DNA from: CAVRQM01 sp963723455
Lineage (GTDB): Bacteria > Pseudomonadota > Alphaproteobacteria > Acetobacterales > Acetobacteraceae
Length of the DNA: 64,000 bases
Reading direction: 5' to 3'
Assembly (NCBI GenBank): GCA_963723455.1
Contig: CAVRQM010000005.1
Location: forward strand, 682,001 to 746,000
In this document: piece after piece, positions 31,278 to 40,328 of the stretch
How the letters are laid out: each line of letters opens with the position of its first letter
Position numbering within the stretch: the first letter of the stretch is position 1
Program-made: the position numbers and the translations under genes
Notes under the pieces: generated by a model
Databases searched by the model: none
What the model was told of the DNA's origin: nothing
The model's input: only the letters and a program-made list of their open reading frames with translations

Positions 31278-32720
31278 ATGAAACGGGGCAACATCCCGGC
31301 GCTGCCCGCGCCGAGCCGCGGCGCGCTGGTGAAAAGCGAAACGGACCGCACCGGCTTCGCGCTGCTGGAGTTCCAGTCGCCATCGGCCGCGCTGATCGCC
31401 GAGCCGCCGCCGCTGATGGCGCGGCTCAGCTCCTACATCATCGCGACCGCAATCCTGGCCGCGGTCGGCGCCATGTTCATCATCAAGGTGGACATGGTCG
31501 TGGTGGCGCAGGCCGTCACCCAATCCGCCGACCCCGATATCGTCATCCAGCCGCTTGAGACCGCGGTGGTCAAGACGATCAACGTCGAGGAAGGGCAGAC
31601 CGTCAAGAAAGGCCAGTTGCTGGCCCAGCTCGATCCGACCATCGCCGCCAGCGACAGCACCTCGACCACGGCGCAGGAGCAGAGCCTGCTCGCCCAGGTC
31701 GATCGCATGCGCGCCGAGCTGTCGGACAAGGAATACGTCTCCGACGGCACCAAGTACAGCGACGCCCAGGCGCAGATGTGGCAGGAGCGGCACGCCAACT
31801 TCGTCTCGCAGAGCGACAGCTACAAGCAGAAGGTGCAGGCCGCCCGTTACCACGTCGAGCAGCTCAAGGCCGACCAGACCGGCTATGAGCAGCGGCTGCC
31901 GCTGGCGCAGACGGTCGAGAACAAGCGGCGCGAACTGGCCAGGATGGGCCTCGACAGCCAGCTCGACCTGCTCTCGGCGATGGACGCGCGGGTGCAGATC
32001 GAATCGTCGCTGGCCGATACCCGCCAGCAGCTGCAGGGCGCGCAGCACGACCTGCAGGGCGCCATCGCCGATCTCGCCGCCTTCGTGCAGCAATGGTATT
32101 CCACGACATCCGACCAGCTCGCCACGCAGGAGCGGGCGCTGTCGGACATGACCGGGCAGGCGACCAAGAACGGGCTGCTGTACAAGCTGGTGCAGCTCCG
32201 TGCGCCGCAGGATTCGGTCGTGTACAACATCTCCAACGTGGCGGTCGGCTCGGTCCTGCAAAGCGGCGCGGAGATGATGCGGCTGGTTCCGGTCAATTCC
32301 GGCCTGGATGTCGTGGGCTTCGTGCAAGGCTCGGATTCCGGCTTCATGAAGACCGGCGATCCGTGCTCGATCAAGTTCGATACGCTGCCGTACATCATCT
32401 ACGGCTATGCCACCGGCCATGTCGTCAGCATGAGCGCCGACAGCTTCGCCAACCTGCCGGCGACGCAGACCAACGCGCTGCCGCAGCAGCCGACGCTTGG
32501 CGTATCGCAGCCGCAGGCGCTGCCGGCGATCAGCCCGGTGCTGTACAAGGTGCGCGCGAAGATCGACGTGCTGTCGATGCACAACATCCCGCCGACCTTC
32601 AAGGTAGTGCCGGGCATGCCCATCACGCTCGATGTGAAGGTGGGCAAGCGCACCGTCCTGGAATACTTCTTCGAGCGGCTGCTGCCGAAGTTCGAGGAAG
32701 GCATGCGCGAGCCGTCATGA
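31278..32720 (+). CDS. HlyD-family membrane fusion protein of the type I secretion system
   Basis: The 480-residue adaptor has a short cytoplasmic N-terminus, one membrane helix (about residues 50-72, YIIATAILAAVGAMFIIKV) and the split lipoyl domain (IQPLETAVVKTINVEEGQTV and later LVQLRAPQDSVV). Between them is a long coiled-coil region with many Gln, Glu and Lys, and a beta-barrel and C-terminal domain ending near EYFFERLLPKFEEGM. It bridges the ABC exporter to an outer-membrane channel. It is about 80 bases after the ABC gene and followed 37 bases later by the Sel1-repeat gene, so all three look co-transcribed. Intact. Confidence 0.88.
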   Translation: MKRGNIPALPAPSRGALVKSETDRTGFALLEFQSPSAALIAEPPPLMARLSSYIIATAILAAVGAMFIIKVDMVVVAQAVTQSADPDIVIQPLETAVVKTINVEEGQTVKKGQLLAQLDPTIAASDSTSTTAQEQSLLAQVDRMRAELSDKEYVSDGTKYSDAQAQMWQERHANFVSQSDSYKQKVQAARYHVEQLKADQTGYEQRLPLAQTVENKRRELARMGLDSQLDLLSAMDARVQIESSLADTRQQLQGAQHDLQGAIADLAAFVQQWYSTTSDQLATQERALSDMTGQATKNGLLYKLVQLRAPQDSVVYNISNVAVGSVLQSGAEMMRLVPVNSGLDVVGFVQGSDSGFMKTGDPCSIKFDTLPYIIYGYATGHVVSMSADSFANLPATQTNALPQQPTLGVSQPQALPAISPVLYKVRAKIDVLSMHNIPPTFKVVPGMPITLDVKVGKRTVLEYFFERLLPKFEEGMREPS

Positions 32721-32757
32721 TCGCGCCGTCACGGATGATCGCGGGCCGGGGCTGAGC

Positions 32758-34734
32758 ATGGCGATGTTCCAGCGCCTCGGCGACTCGATGGCCACCCCCG
32801 CCGGCGCATTGCGGCGGGCGCAGAGGCGCATCGAGGCGGGCGAGCGTGCCGAGGCGTTCCCGCTGCTGGCCCGCGCCGCGCGCGCCGGCATCGTCGAGGC
32901 CGAGTTCCTCGTCGGCCGCGCCTATCTGGACGGCGCTGGCGTGCCGCCCAGCGCGGTCGAGGCGGCGCGCTGGCTGGAGCGCGCGGCCGAGCGCGGCTAT
33001 ATCGAGGCGCAGTCGCTGGTCGCGGCGATCTACCTGCACGGCGTCGCCAGTCAACGATCCGCGCCGGCGATCGGCGGCTCGGCGGAGGCGCCGGCGCCCG
33101 CGGTGGCCGAGATCTCCGCGCCGGCCTCGGTGATGTTCCGCGCCTCGGCCAGCATCGACCCGGATCTCGGCCGCGCCGCCGCCTGGGCCCGCCGCGCCGC
33201 CGATTCCGGCTCGGCCGACGGCCAGGCGCTGCTGGGCTACCTCCTGACCTCCGGCCCGGACTCGATGCGCGACCTGGACGCCGGCGAGGCGATGTACTGC
33301 CGCTCGGCAGACGCGAACTGCCCGCAGGGCCACCTGGGCTACGCGTTGGCGCTGCTGCGGCGGGCGCAGACGCCGGACATCCTGGACCAGGCCGCGGCGC
33401 AACTGGCGCGCGCCGCCGAAGCCGGGCTGGGCACGGCGCAGTATCTGCTCGGCGTGCTGCACGAGCAGGGCCGCGGGGTGGCGCAGGATCTCGAGCGTGC
33501 GGCGGACCTGTATGGCGAGGCGGCGCGGAAAGGCGTGCGCTCCGGGCAGGCGCGCTACGGCTTGGCGCTGCTGCACGGCCAGGGCATCGAGCGCGACATG
33601 CTGGAAGGCGAATCCTGGCTGCGGCGCGCCGCGTTGCAGGGCGATCCGGAGGCGGCGGCGGTGGTGGGCGACCTGTATGCCCGCGGCGGCGAACTGCCGC
33701 CCAACCACGCCGAAGCCGCCATGTGGTTCCGCCGCGCCGCCGAGGCGGGGCACAAGACCGCGGCGCGCGCGCTCGGCCTGCTGCATCTGACCGGAGCAGG
33801 GGTGCCGCGCGACCCCACGGAGGCGGCGCATTGGTTCCGGGTCTCGGCCGAGGCGGGCGATGCGCAGGCCAAGCAGGATCTGGCCAATCTGGTGCTGCAA
33901 GGCAAAGCCGAGCCGGAGGACGCCGAGCGGATCCGCACCTGGTTCGAGCAGGCGGCCACCGCCGGCGATCTGGTTGCGGCGTTCAACTATGGCATCTGCC
34001 TGGCCGAGGGCGTCGGCATCGCGCGCGACGACGCGCAGGCGGTGCAGTGGCTGCGTCGCGCCGCCGAGGGCGTCGTCAACGCCCAGTACTGGTACGGCCG
34101 CATGCGCATCGAGGGGCGCGGCGGCCCGGTCGATCAGGAAGAAGGCCGGGCCTGGATCAGCCGCGCCTCGAACCTCGGCATGCTCGACGCGAACGTGGCG
34201 CTGGCCGAGCTCATGGTGAAGGGCCGTGGCGGCCCCAAGGATCATGCCGCGGCGCTGGTGCTGTTCCAGCGCGCCGCCGAGCACGGCCATGTCGGCGCGA
34301 TGTTCGCGCTGGCCGCGCTGCATGGCGGTGGCCACGACGTGCCGTGGAACCGGCCGGAGGCGCAGAAATGGTTCCGCGCCGCGGCGGAGCGCGGCCACCC
34401 GCATGCGCAGCTCATGCTGGGGCGCTATCTGGGGCGTGGCCTGGCCGGGCAGACCGACCCGCGCGCAGCCCGCGCCTGGCTGGAACGCGCCTTGGCGCAG
34501 GGGCTCGAAGAAGCCCAGGGCGATCTGGACAGCCTACCGGGCAACTCGTCCGCTCCACCGCCTGCCGCGAGTCGCGCGACTGTGGATCGGGCCGAGATGG
34601 GCCGGACCGAGATGGGCCGGACCGACATGGGCCGGACCGAGATGGGCCGGACCGACATGGGACTGGCACGGATGGGCCAGGCGGAGGTGGGCCAGGCACG
34701 GGTTCTGGCGTCGAGCGATACCCTGGCCGGCTGA
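32758..34734 (+). CDS. Sel1-repeat protein with a C-terminal pentapeptide-repeat tail
   Basis: The 658-residue protein consists of about fifteen Sel1-type helical repeats with the usual pattern A-x-x-G-x-x-x-A-x-x-x-L-G-x-x-x-x-x-G-x-G (for example GLGTAQYLLGVLHEQGRGVA and GHKTAARALGLLHLTGAGVP). Sel1 proteins are scaffolds for protein interaction. There is no clear signal peptide. Residues 613 onward are a run of MGRTE/MGRTD units encoded by a 15-bp tandem repeat, a low-complexity tail without known role. The gene is downstream of the type I secretion pair and upstream of a GT2/GT4 gene whose frame is open through its end. The ATG at 32758 follows the previous gene by 37 bases. Confidence 0.82.
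   Translation: MAMFQRLGDSMATPAGALRRAQRRIEAGERAEAFPLLARAARAGIVEAEFLVGRAYLDGAGVPPSAVEAARWLERAAERGYIEAQSLVAAIYLHGVASQRSAPAIGGSAEAPAPAVAEISAPASVMFRASASIDPDLGRAAAWARRAADSGSADGQALLGYLLTSGPDSMRDLDAGEAMYCRSADANCPQGHLGYALALLRRAQTPDILDQAAAQLARAAEAGLGTAQYLLGVLHEQGRGVAQDLERAADLYGEAARKGVRSGQARYGLALLHGQGIERDMLEGESWLRRAALQGDPEAAAVVGDLYARGGELPPNHAEAAMWFRRAAEAGHKTAARALGLLHLTGAGVPRDPTEAAHWFRVSAEAGDAQAKQDLANLVLQGKAEPEDAERIRTWFEQAATAGDLVAAFNYGICLAEGVGIARDDAQAVQWLRRAAEGVVNAQYWYGRMRIEGRGGPVDQEEGRAWISRASNLGMLDANVALAELMVKGRGGPKDHAAALVLFQRAAEHGHVGAMFALAALHGGGHDVPWNRPEAQKWFRAAAERGHPHAQLMLGRYLGRGLAGQTDPRAARAWLERALAQGLEEAQGDLDSLPGNSSAPPPAASRATVDRAEMGRTEMGRTDMGRTEMGRTDMGLARMGQAEVGQARVLASSDTLAG
34594..34698 (+). repeat. 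15-bp tandem repeat, seven units, in the Sel1 gene
   Basis: The unit GAGATGGGCCGGACC occurs nearly perfectly at 34594, 34609, 34624 (GAC variant) and 34639, then degenerates over three more units (34654, 34669, 34684). Being a multiple of three, it expands the protein by five residues per unit (MGRTE or MGRTD) without changing frame. Confidence 0.9.
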
Positions 34735-34789
34735 TCCGCCGCGCGCGGCGGCGCTGCAGACGCAGGCCGAGCGCGCTGGCGCGCTCGCT

Positions 34790-37783
34790 TTGGCGGCGCT
34801 GCAAGCCGGTCAGACGGCGCTGGCGCGCGGCGATGCGGACGAGGCGGTGCAATGGCTTGAACGCGCCTGCCGCTTCGCGCCGGAGGATCCCGCGCCGCTG
34901 CTGTCGCTCGCCACCGCGCGCCTCGCCGCGGGGGATCCGGCGGCGGCGCTCGACGGGTTCCGCCTGGTGGCGCGGCGCTGCGACGTGCGCGAGGCCCGGC
35001 TGGGCGAAGCGGTCGCCTGTCTCCGCCTGGGGCGCGCCGCCGAGGCCGCCGCCGCGCTCGGCGAGTGCCTGGCGCGCCATCGCTGGGACGGATCCGACAG
35101 CATGCCGCGGGCGGTCGTCACGGCGGCGCGCCTGCCTGGCTGGTGCGCCCTGGCGGCGGACGGGACGGTGGCGGTCGGCCTGCGCGACGCGGCGGGCCGG
35201 CCCCGGCGCCCCTCCATTCTGGTGGACGGCCAAGAGTTGCGCGGCGCGGCCGTGCCCGCCGCCGCGGCGCGGATCGAGGTCGCGCTGGACGGCGCGAGGC
35301 TGCTCGGCAGCCCGATCGACGCGGACGCGATCTGCCGCGCCGAGGGTGTGGTCTGGGCCGAGCAGGGCGGTATTTCCGGCTGGGCCTGGCATCCGTGCGA
35401 TGCGGCGCGCGACCCGGTGCTGACGCTCACCGACGGCGTGCGGCGCCTGTCCATCGTCGCCGCGGACCAGAGCATGTCTTCGCCGCGGCCGTTGAGCCGG
35501 CCGCGCCGCTTCGTGGTGACGGCGGCGGCGCTGTCCGGGTTCGTCGGCCCGATCGGCGTCGCGGCCGCCGATGGCCGGGATCTGGCCGGCAGCCCGCTCG
35601 ATCCCGATGCGGCCCGCCGCAGCGCCGCCGCGATCGCCCGGATGGTGGCGCGATGCTGGCCGCTGCTGGGCGAGGCGGCGGCCACGCCGGAGGCCGGCTG
35701 GGCGTCGCATGCGGCCGCGTCGGCGGCGCTGTCCGGCTGGCCCGCATCGGCGGCGCCGTGCCCGCAGCGCCCCGTGGCCGTGGTGATCCCGGTCTACCGC
35801 GGCATGGCCGAGACCCTCGCCTGCATCGCCGCGACGCGGCGCACGCTGCCCGCCGGCGGCACGCTGCTCGCGGTGGACGACGCCTCGCCGGAGCCGGAGC
35901 TGGCGGCGGCGCTCGACGCCCTGGCCGCCGCCGGCGCGCTGCGGCTGCTGCGGCTGCCGCGCAATCTCGGGTTCCCGGGCGCGGCGAATGCCGGGATGCG
36001 GGCGGCGGCGGCGCTGCCGGGCGGGGCGGACATCGTGCTGCTGAACAGCGACGCGCAGCCCACGCCGGGCTGGCTGGACGCGCTGCGCGCGGCGGTCCAC
36101 TCGGCCGCGGACATCGGCACCGCCTGCCCGCTCTCCAACGACGCGACCATCCTGACCTATCCCGACCCGGACGCCCCGGCCGCGCCGCCGCCGGCGGGCG
36201 CGGCGCTGGCGGCGTTGGCCCGTCAGGCGGCGCGGGCCAACCCCGGGGCGTTGGTCGATGTGCCGACCGCGGTCGGATTCTGCATGTATGTCCGCCGCGA
36301 ATGCCTGGAGCAGACCGGGGTGTTCCGCACCGATCTGTTCGGGCAGGGCTATGGCGAGGAGAACGACTTTTCCATCCGCGCGCGGCATCTGGGGTGGCGG
36401 CATGTGGCCGTCCCGGCCGCCTATGTCGCCCATCACGGCGGCCGCTCGTTCGGCGCGGCGCGGGCGGCATTGATCGCGCGCAACCTGTCTGTCCTGGAGG
36501 GCATCCATCCCGGCTATCACGCGCTGGTCGCGGAGTGGATCGCCCGCGATCCGCTGGGACCGGCGCGCCGCCGCATTGACGCGCTGCGCTGGGCCGCCTC
36601 GTGCCGCCGCGCAACAGCCGGGGCGGTGCTGCTGGTGACGCACGAATCCGGCGGCGGCGTGGAGCGTTGCGTGCAGGCGCGCGCCGCGACGTTGCGCGCG
36701 CAGGGACTGCGCCCGTTGCTGCTGCGTCCTGTGCTGGACCGCAGCGGCGACCCCGCGGCGCTGGAGCGGTCCTATCTGCCGCGGCTGTGCCGGATCGACG
36801 AGCCGGGCGCAGGCAGGGCAGCGGAGTGGTGCAATCTGCGCTTCCGCCTGCCCGACGACATCGCCGATCTCGCCGCCCTGCTGCGCGCCGCCCGCCCGGT
36901 CGCGATGGAGGTGCATCACCTGCTTGGTCACGATCACGCCGTGCTCGACCTCGCCCGGCTGCTCGGCGTGCCTTACGAGATGCGGCTGCACGACTACGCT
37001 TGGTTCTGCCCGCGCATTTCGCTGATGGGTCCGTCCGGCCGCTACTGCGGCGAGCCGGATGTCGCGGGCTGCACGGCTTGCGTCGCCGATCTCGGCAGCC
37101 GATTGGAGGAGGCGATCACCGTGCCGGCGCTGCTCGCCCGCTCGGCGGCCGATCTGGCGGGCGCGTCGCAGGTGATCGCGCCCTCGGTGGACGCAGCGCA
37201 GCGCCTGGCGCGGCACTTCCCCGCCATTCGCCCGCGCGTCGAGGCGCACGAGCCGGACGAGTACCCGCCCCTGGCGGAGCCGGCAGCGGGCGTGATCCGG
37301 CGCGTCTGCGTGGTTGGCGCGATCGGGCCGGAAAAAGGTTATGACGTGCTGCTGGCCTGCGCCCGTGACGCCGCCGCGCGCGACCTGGCGCTGGAGTTCT
37401 GTCTCGTCGGACACAGCGTCGATGACGCCCGCCTGCTGCAGACCGGGCGAGTGCGCATCACCGGCCCGTTCGATGCCGCCGAGGCCGAGGCGCTGATCCG
37501 CGCCCAGCGCGCCGATCTCGGCTTCATCCCGAGCGTGTGGCCGGAAACCTGGTGCCTGGCGCTTGGCGAGGCGTGGCGGGCCGGGCTGGCGGTGGCCGCA
37601 TTCGACCTCGGCGCACCGGCCGAGCGCATCCGCGCCACCGGGCGGGGCTGGCTGTTGCCGCTCGGACTGCCGGCGACACGCGTGAACAACGCACTTCTAA
37701 CGCTGGCCCCGCTTGCGAGCCGCGGCCGCGTCATGCAAACGAGCCAGACCGAGACGCACCGCCACGCGGCTGCGCCGCCATAG
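34790..37783 (+). CDS. Large bifunctional GT2 and GT4 glycosyltransferase with TPR and beta-domain N-terminus
   Basis: About 997 residues counted from TTG 34790, the first usual start codon in this frame near the Sel1 stop; the frame is open upstream through the Sel1 3' end, so a fusion by frameshift is possible. Residues 1-75 are TPR-like. Residues 120-280 contain a beta-rich module with GGISGWAWHP. A GT2 domain starts near residue 328 (VAVVIPVYRG, DDASPEPE, NLGFPGAANAGM, IVLLNSDAQPTPGW, GFGEEND-like GYGEENDFSIRAR). A GT4 domain follows from about residue 610 (LLVTHESGGGVERCVQ, GAIGPEKGYDVLLACAR, FIPSVWPETWCLALGEAW). It should add two sugars to a glycan; acceptor unknown. Confidence 0.8.
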   Translation: MAALQAGQTALARGDADEAVQWLERACRFAPEDPAPLLSLATARLAAGDPAAALDGFRLVARRCDVREARLGEAVACLRLGRAAEAAAALGECLARHRWDGSDSMPRAVVTAARLPGWCALAADGTVAVGLRDAAGRPRRPSILVDGQELRGAAVPAAAARIEVALDGARLLGSPIDADAICRAEGVVWAEQGGISGWAWHPCDAARDPVLTLTDGVRRLSIVAADQSMSSPRPLSRPRRFVVTAAALSGFVGPIGVAAADGRDLAGSPLDPDAARRSAAAIARMVARCWPLLGEAAATPEAGWASHAAASAALSGWPASAAPCPQRPVAVVIPVYRGMAETLACIAATRRTLPAGGTLLAVDDASPEPELAAALDALAAAGALRLLRLPRNLGFPGAANAGMRAAAALPGGADIVLLNSDAQPTPGWLDALRAAVHSAADIGTACPLSNDATILTYPDPDAPAAPPPAGAALAALARQAARANPGALVDVPTAVGFCMYVRRECLEQTGVFRTDLFGQGYGEENDFSIRARHLGWRHVAVPAAYVAHHGGRSFGAARAALIARNLSVLEGIHPGYHALVAEWIARDPLGPARRRIDALRWAASCRRATAGAVLLVTHESGGGVERCVQARAATLRAQGLRPLLLRPVLDRSGDPAALERSYLPRLCRIDEPGAGRAAEWCNLRFRLPDDIADLAALLRAARPVAMEVHHLLGHDHAVLDLARLLGVPYEMRLHDYAWFCPRISLMGPSGRYCGEPDVAGCTACVADLGSRLEEAITVPALLARSAADLAGASQVIAPSVDAAQRLARHFPAIRPRVEAHEPDEYPPLAEPAAGVIRRVCVVGAIGPEKGYDVLLACARDAAARDLALEFCLVGHSVDDARLLQTGRVRITGPFDAAEAEALIRAQRADLGFIPSVWPETWCLALGEAWRAGLAVAAFDLGAPAERIRATGRGWLLPLGLPATRVNNALLTLAPLASRGRVMQTSQTETHRHAAAPP

Positions 37784-37802
37784 TCCAGCGAGACCATAGT
37801 TC

Positions 37803-39032
37803 ATGCCCGACGCGCCCGCACATGCCGCCCGCGGCCAGACCGCAGCACGGCACGCACCGACTGCCGCCCCGCCCGATCCGGCGAAGCCGGCGCCGATGCG
37901 GGTGCAGCAGCCGCGCCCCAACCAGGCGGGCGCTGGCGGCGGGCAGGCCAAGCCGGGCGGCCAGCTGATGTCGGAGCTGAAAGTCAGCGGCCATCTGATG
38001 ACGCTGGAAAACGGGCTGTACTGCGTGGTGCAGACGCCCGCAAAAGGCGCCGAGCCGGGCAGCGGCCTGCCCGGCGTCCGGCTGTCGCTGCCGCCGGGAT
38101 CGGTGAGCCGTCCGGATGCGGTCAGCATCTCCGGCTACCGCGCCGACGGCTGGCTGTCCGCCGCCGGCGATGCGGCGCTGGTTCGCGTCAGCAACGGCCC
38201 GGCGCAACTGCTGGTTACGATCTATCAGTCGCTCGGCGCCGGGGAGGGCACCGCGCCGAACATTCAGGTGATGCGACTGCTGGACGGCCCCGCTTCGGGG
38301 CCGGGCGCGGCGGCGCCTGCGGGCGGCGGGGTTGGCGCGGCCGGCGCCGCCGCCGCGAACGGACCCGCGCCAGCGCCGGCCGTGGCCGTGCGCGCGCCGG
38401 TCCGCAGCGGGCCGGCGATCATGGAGATGGTGGCGCATATCCAGGAGCGCGGCGATGTCGGCGCGATGCTGGGCGACTGGTTGGGCGAGCGCGGCAGCCG
38501 GCGCTGGATCGAGGGCTTCGGCCTGTCGCCGACGCGGGCCATCACGCCGAAGGACATCGAGTATCAAGGCGTGCTGGGCCAAGGCTGGTTGTCGCCCTGG
38601 GTCGAGGGCGGGCAGTTCTGCGGCAGCCGGGCAATGGCGCTGCCGCTGCTGGGTTTGCGCGTGCGCCTGCGCGGCGCAGCGGCCGAGGCGAACGATGTGC
38701 TGTATTCGGCGACCTTCATCGACGGCGCCGCGGTCGGGCCGGTGATGAACGGAGAGCCGTGCGAGGCCGACAGCCTGGCTGCGATGGAGGCGTTCCAGGT
38801 GGTGATCCGGCCGCGCGCCGCGCGGATCGCCGAAGCGCCGGAAGCGGCCGCCGCCCGATCCTCCGCTGCCCGATCCGCCGCCGCAAAGCCCGCGCCCGCA
38901 AAGCCTGCCCGGGGCGGCAAGGCGAAGGCCGCACCGGCGGCGCCCGAACCGACTCCCGCGCGTTCCGCCCCTGCCAGATCGAAGGCGGCGGCGGCCAAGG
39001 GCGGCAAGGCGCCGGCCGGCCGCAAGCGTTGA
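37803..39032 (+). CDS. Unrecognised protein with a ChW-like domain and a Lys/Ala/Pro-rich tail
   Basis: 409 residues. The first 50 are Ala/Pro/Gln-rich and look disordered. A domain at 55-160 (LKVSGHLMTLENGLYCVV, SISGYRADGWLSAAGDAALV) is beta-rich. Residues 245-340 resemble the clostridial hydrophobic W (ChW) repeat, with IEYQGVLGQGWLSPWVEGGQ and LGLRVRLRG; such modules occur in surface or sugar-related proteins. The last 70 residues are a histone H1-like Ala/Lys/Pro/Ser stretch. No signal peptide is seen. It sits between two glycosyltransferase genes with short gaps, so it is presumably part of the same pathway. The family call is by eye and tentative. Confidence 0.5.
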   Translation: MPDAPAHAARGQTAARHAPTAAPPDPAKPAPMRVQQPRPNQAGAGGGQAKPGGQLMSELKVSGHLMTLENGLYCVVQTPAKGAEPGSGLPGVRLSLPPGSVSRPDAVSISGYRADGWLSAAGDAALVRVSNGPAQLLVTIYQSLGAGEGTAPNIQVMRLLDGPASGPGAAAPAGGGVGAAGAAAANGPAPAPAVAVRAPVRSGPAIMEMVAHIQERGDVGAMLGDWLGERGSRRWIEGFGLSPTRAITPKDIEYQGVLGQGWLSPWVEGGQFCGSRAMALPLLGLRVRLRGAAAEANDVLYSATFIDGAAVGPVMNGEPCEADSLAAMEAFQVVIRPRAARIAEAPEAAAARSSAARSAAAKPAPAKPARGGKAKAAPAAPEPTPARSAPARSKAAAAKGGKAPAGRKR

Positions 39033-39105
39033 GGGGCAGACCGGCCCGCCGCGCCGCCCGGTGGCGGGGCGGGCGGCCGGTCCGGCGCGATATGGGCAGT
39101 CCACC

Positions 39106-40326
39106 GTGAACTACCTGTTCGTCCACCAGAACTTCCCAGGCCAGTATTTCCACATCATCCAGCATCTCCTGCGCGACAAGCGCAACCAGCTGGTGTTCAT
39201 CTCCGAGCCGAACGCCAATCGCATCGAAGGCGTGCGCCGGGTGTTCTACCAGGCGCCGAAGGGCGAGGACTCCGCGCACCCGCACGCGCGCGACTGGGAC
39301 AGCGCGGCACGCCGGGCGGAGCTGGTGGCGCAGACCGCCGCCAACCTCAAGCGCCTGGGATTCATCCCGGATGTCATCATCGGCCATCACGGGTGGGGCG
39401 AGCTGCTCGACCTGTGCGACGTGTGGCCGGGCGTGCCGATGCTGGGCTACTACGAGTTCTATTACGAGACCGACGGCCAGGACGTCGGCTACGACCCGGA
39501 GTTTCCGGTCAGCCCCGACCGGTTCGCCCGCATTCGCGCCATGAACATTGTCAACCTGATGGCGCTGGCGCAGGGCCAGCACGGCCAAACTCCGACCCGA
39601 TGGCAGCACACCCGCTATCCCGAATGGGCGCGCCCGCGCATCAGCCTGCTGCCCGAGGGCGCGCGGCTGGATGTGTGCAGGCCCGATCCATCGGCGGCGC
39701 GCGCGCCGTTCGAGCTGGGCGGCTTTGCCGTCACGCCGCGCGAGAAGCTGGTCACCTTCGTCTGCCGCAACCTGGAGCCGTATCGCGGCTTCCACGTCAT
39801 GATGCGCGCCCTGCCGCGGCTGCTGCGCGAGCGCACAGACGCGCGCGTGATCCTGGTGGGCGGCGACGATGTCAGCTATGGCGCGCGGCTGGCGAGCGGC
39901 ACATGGCGCGAGTTCATGCAGCGCGAGCTGGCCGGCAAATACGACACCAGCCGGGTGCTGTTCGCCGGCCAGATACCGTACGCAAGCTACGTCAGGCTGC
40001 TGCAGCGGTCGGACGCGCACGTGTATCTCAGCTATCCGTTCGTCGCCTCCTGGTCGCTGCGTGAGGCGCTGGCCTGTGGCTGCCAGGTGGTCGGCGCCGA
40101 TGTCGAGCCGGTGGCCGAGTTCATCACGCATGGCGAGAACGGCCTGCTGGTGCCCGGCCTGGACCCGGACGCCGTTGCCGAGGCGACGATCGGCGCGCTC
40201 GCCGACCGTCGCCGCGCCAGGCGGCTGCGAGAAGCCGCGCGGCGCTACGCCGAGACGCATCTGCAAATGCCAGCGCACCTGGCCGCCTACGATGCGATCG
40301 TGGCCGAGATGACCGGTCGGGGCTGA
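39106..40326 (+). CDS. GT4-family glycosyltransferase
   Basis: 406 residues from GTG 39106 (first residues NYLFVHQNFPGQY). The N-terminal Rossmann domain carries FIPDVIIGHHGWGE and MLGYYEFYY, and the C-terminal GT-B domain has VTFVCRNLEPYRGFHVMMRA, RVILVGGDD and the donor-binding end LSYPFVASWSLREALACGC with GENGLLVPG. This is a retaining GT-B enzyme of the GT4 type, near a subgroup often found with peptide or glycan export systems. It is the last gene of the forward-strand secretion/glycosylation block. Intact. Donor and acceptor are unknown. Confidence 0.85.
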   Translation: MNYLFVHQNFPGQYFHIIQHLLRDKRNQLVFISEPNANRIEGVRRVFYQAPKGEDSAHPHARDWDSAARRAELVAQTAANLKRLGFIPDVIIGHHGWGELLDLCDVWPGVPMLGYYEFYYETDGQDVGYDPEFPVSPDRFARIRAMNIVNLMALAQGQHGQTPTRWQHTRYPEWARPRISLLPEGARLDVCRPDPSAARAPFELGGFAVTPREKLVTFVCRNLEPYRGFHVMMRALPRLLRERTDARVILVGGDDVSYGARLASGTWREFMQRELAGKYDTSRVLFAGQIPYASYVRLLQRSDAHVYLSYPFVASWSLREALACGCQVVGADVEPVAEFITHGENGLLVPGLDPDAVAEATIGALADRRRARRLREAARRYAETHLQMPAHLAAYDAIVAEMTGRG

Positions 40327-40328
40327 GA

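Noticed and set aside
34412..37414. 1000-codon open frame on the reverse strand
   Set aside because: It lies wholly opposite the GT2/GT4 gene, is Arg/Gln/Ala-rich and has no recognisable domain; the forward frame has clear catalytic motifs.
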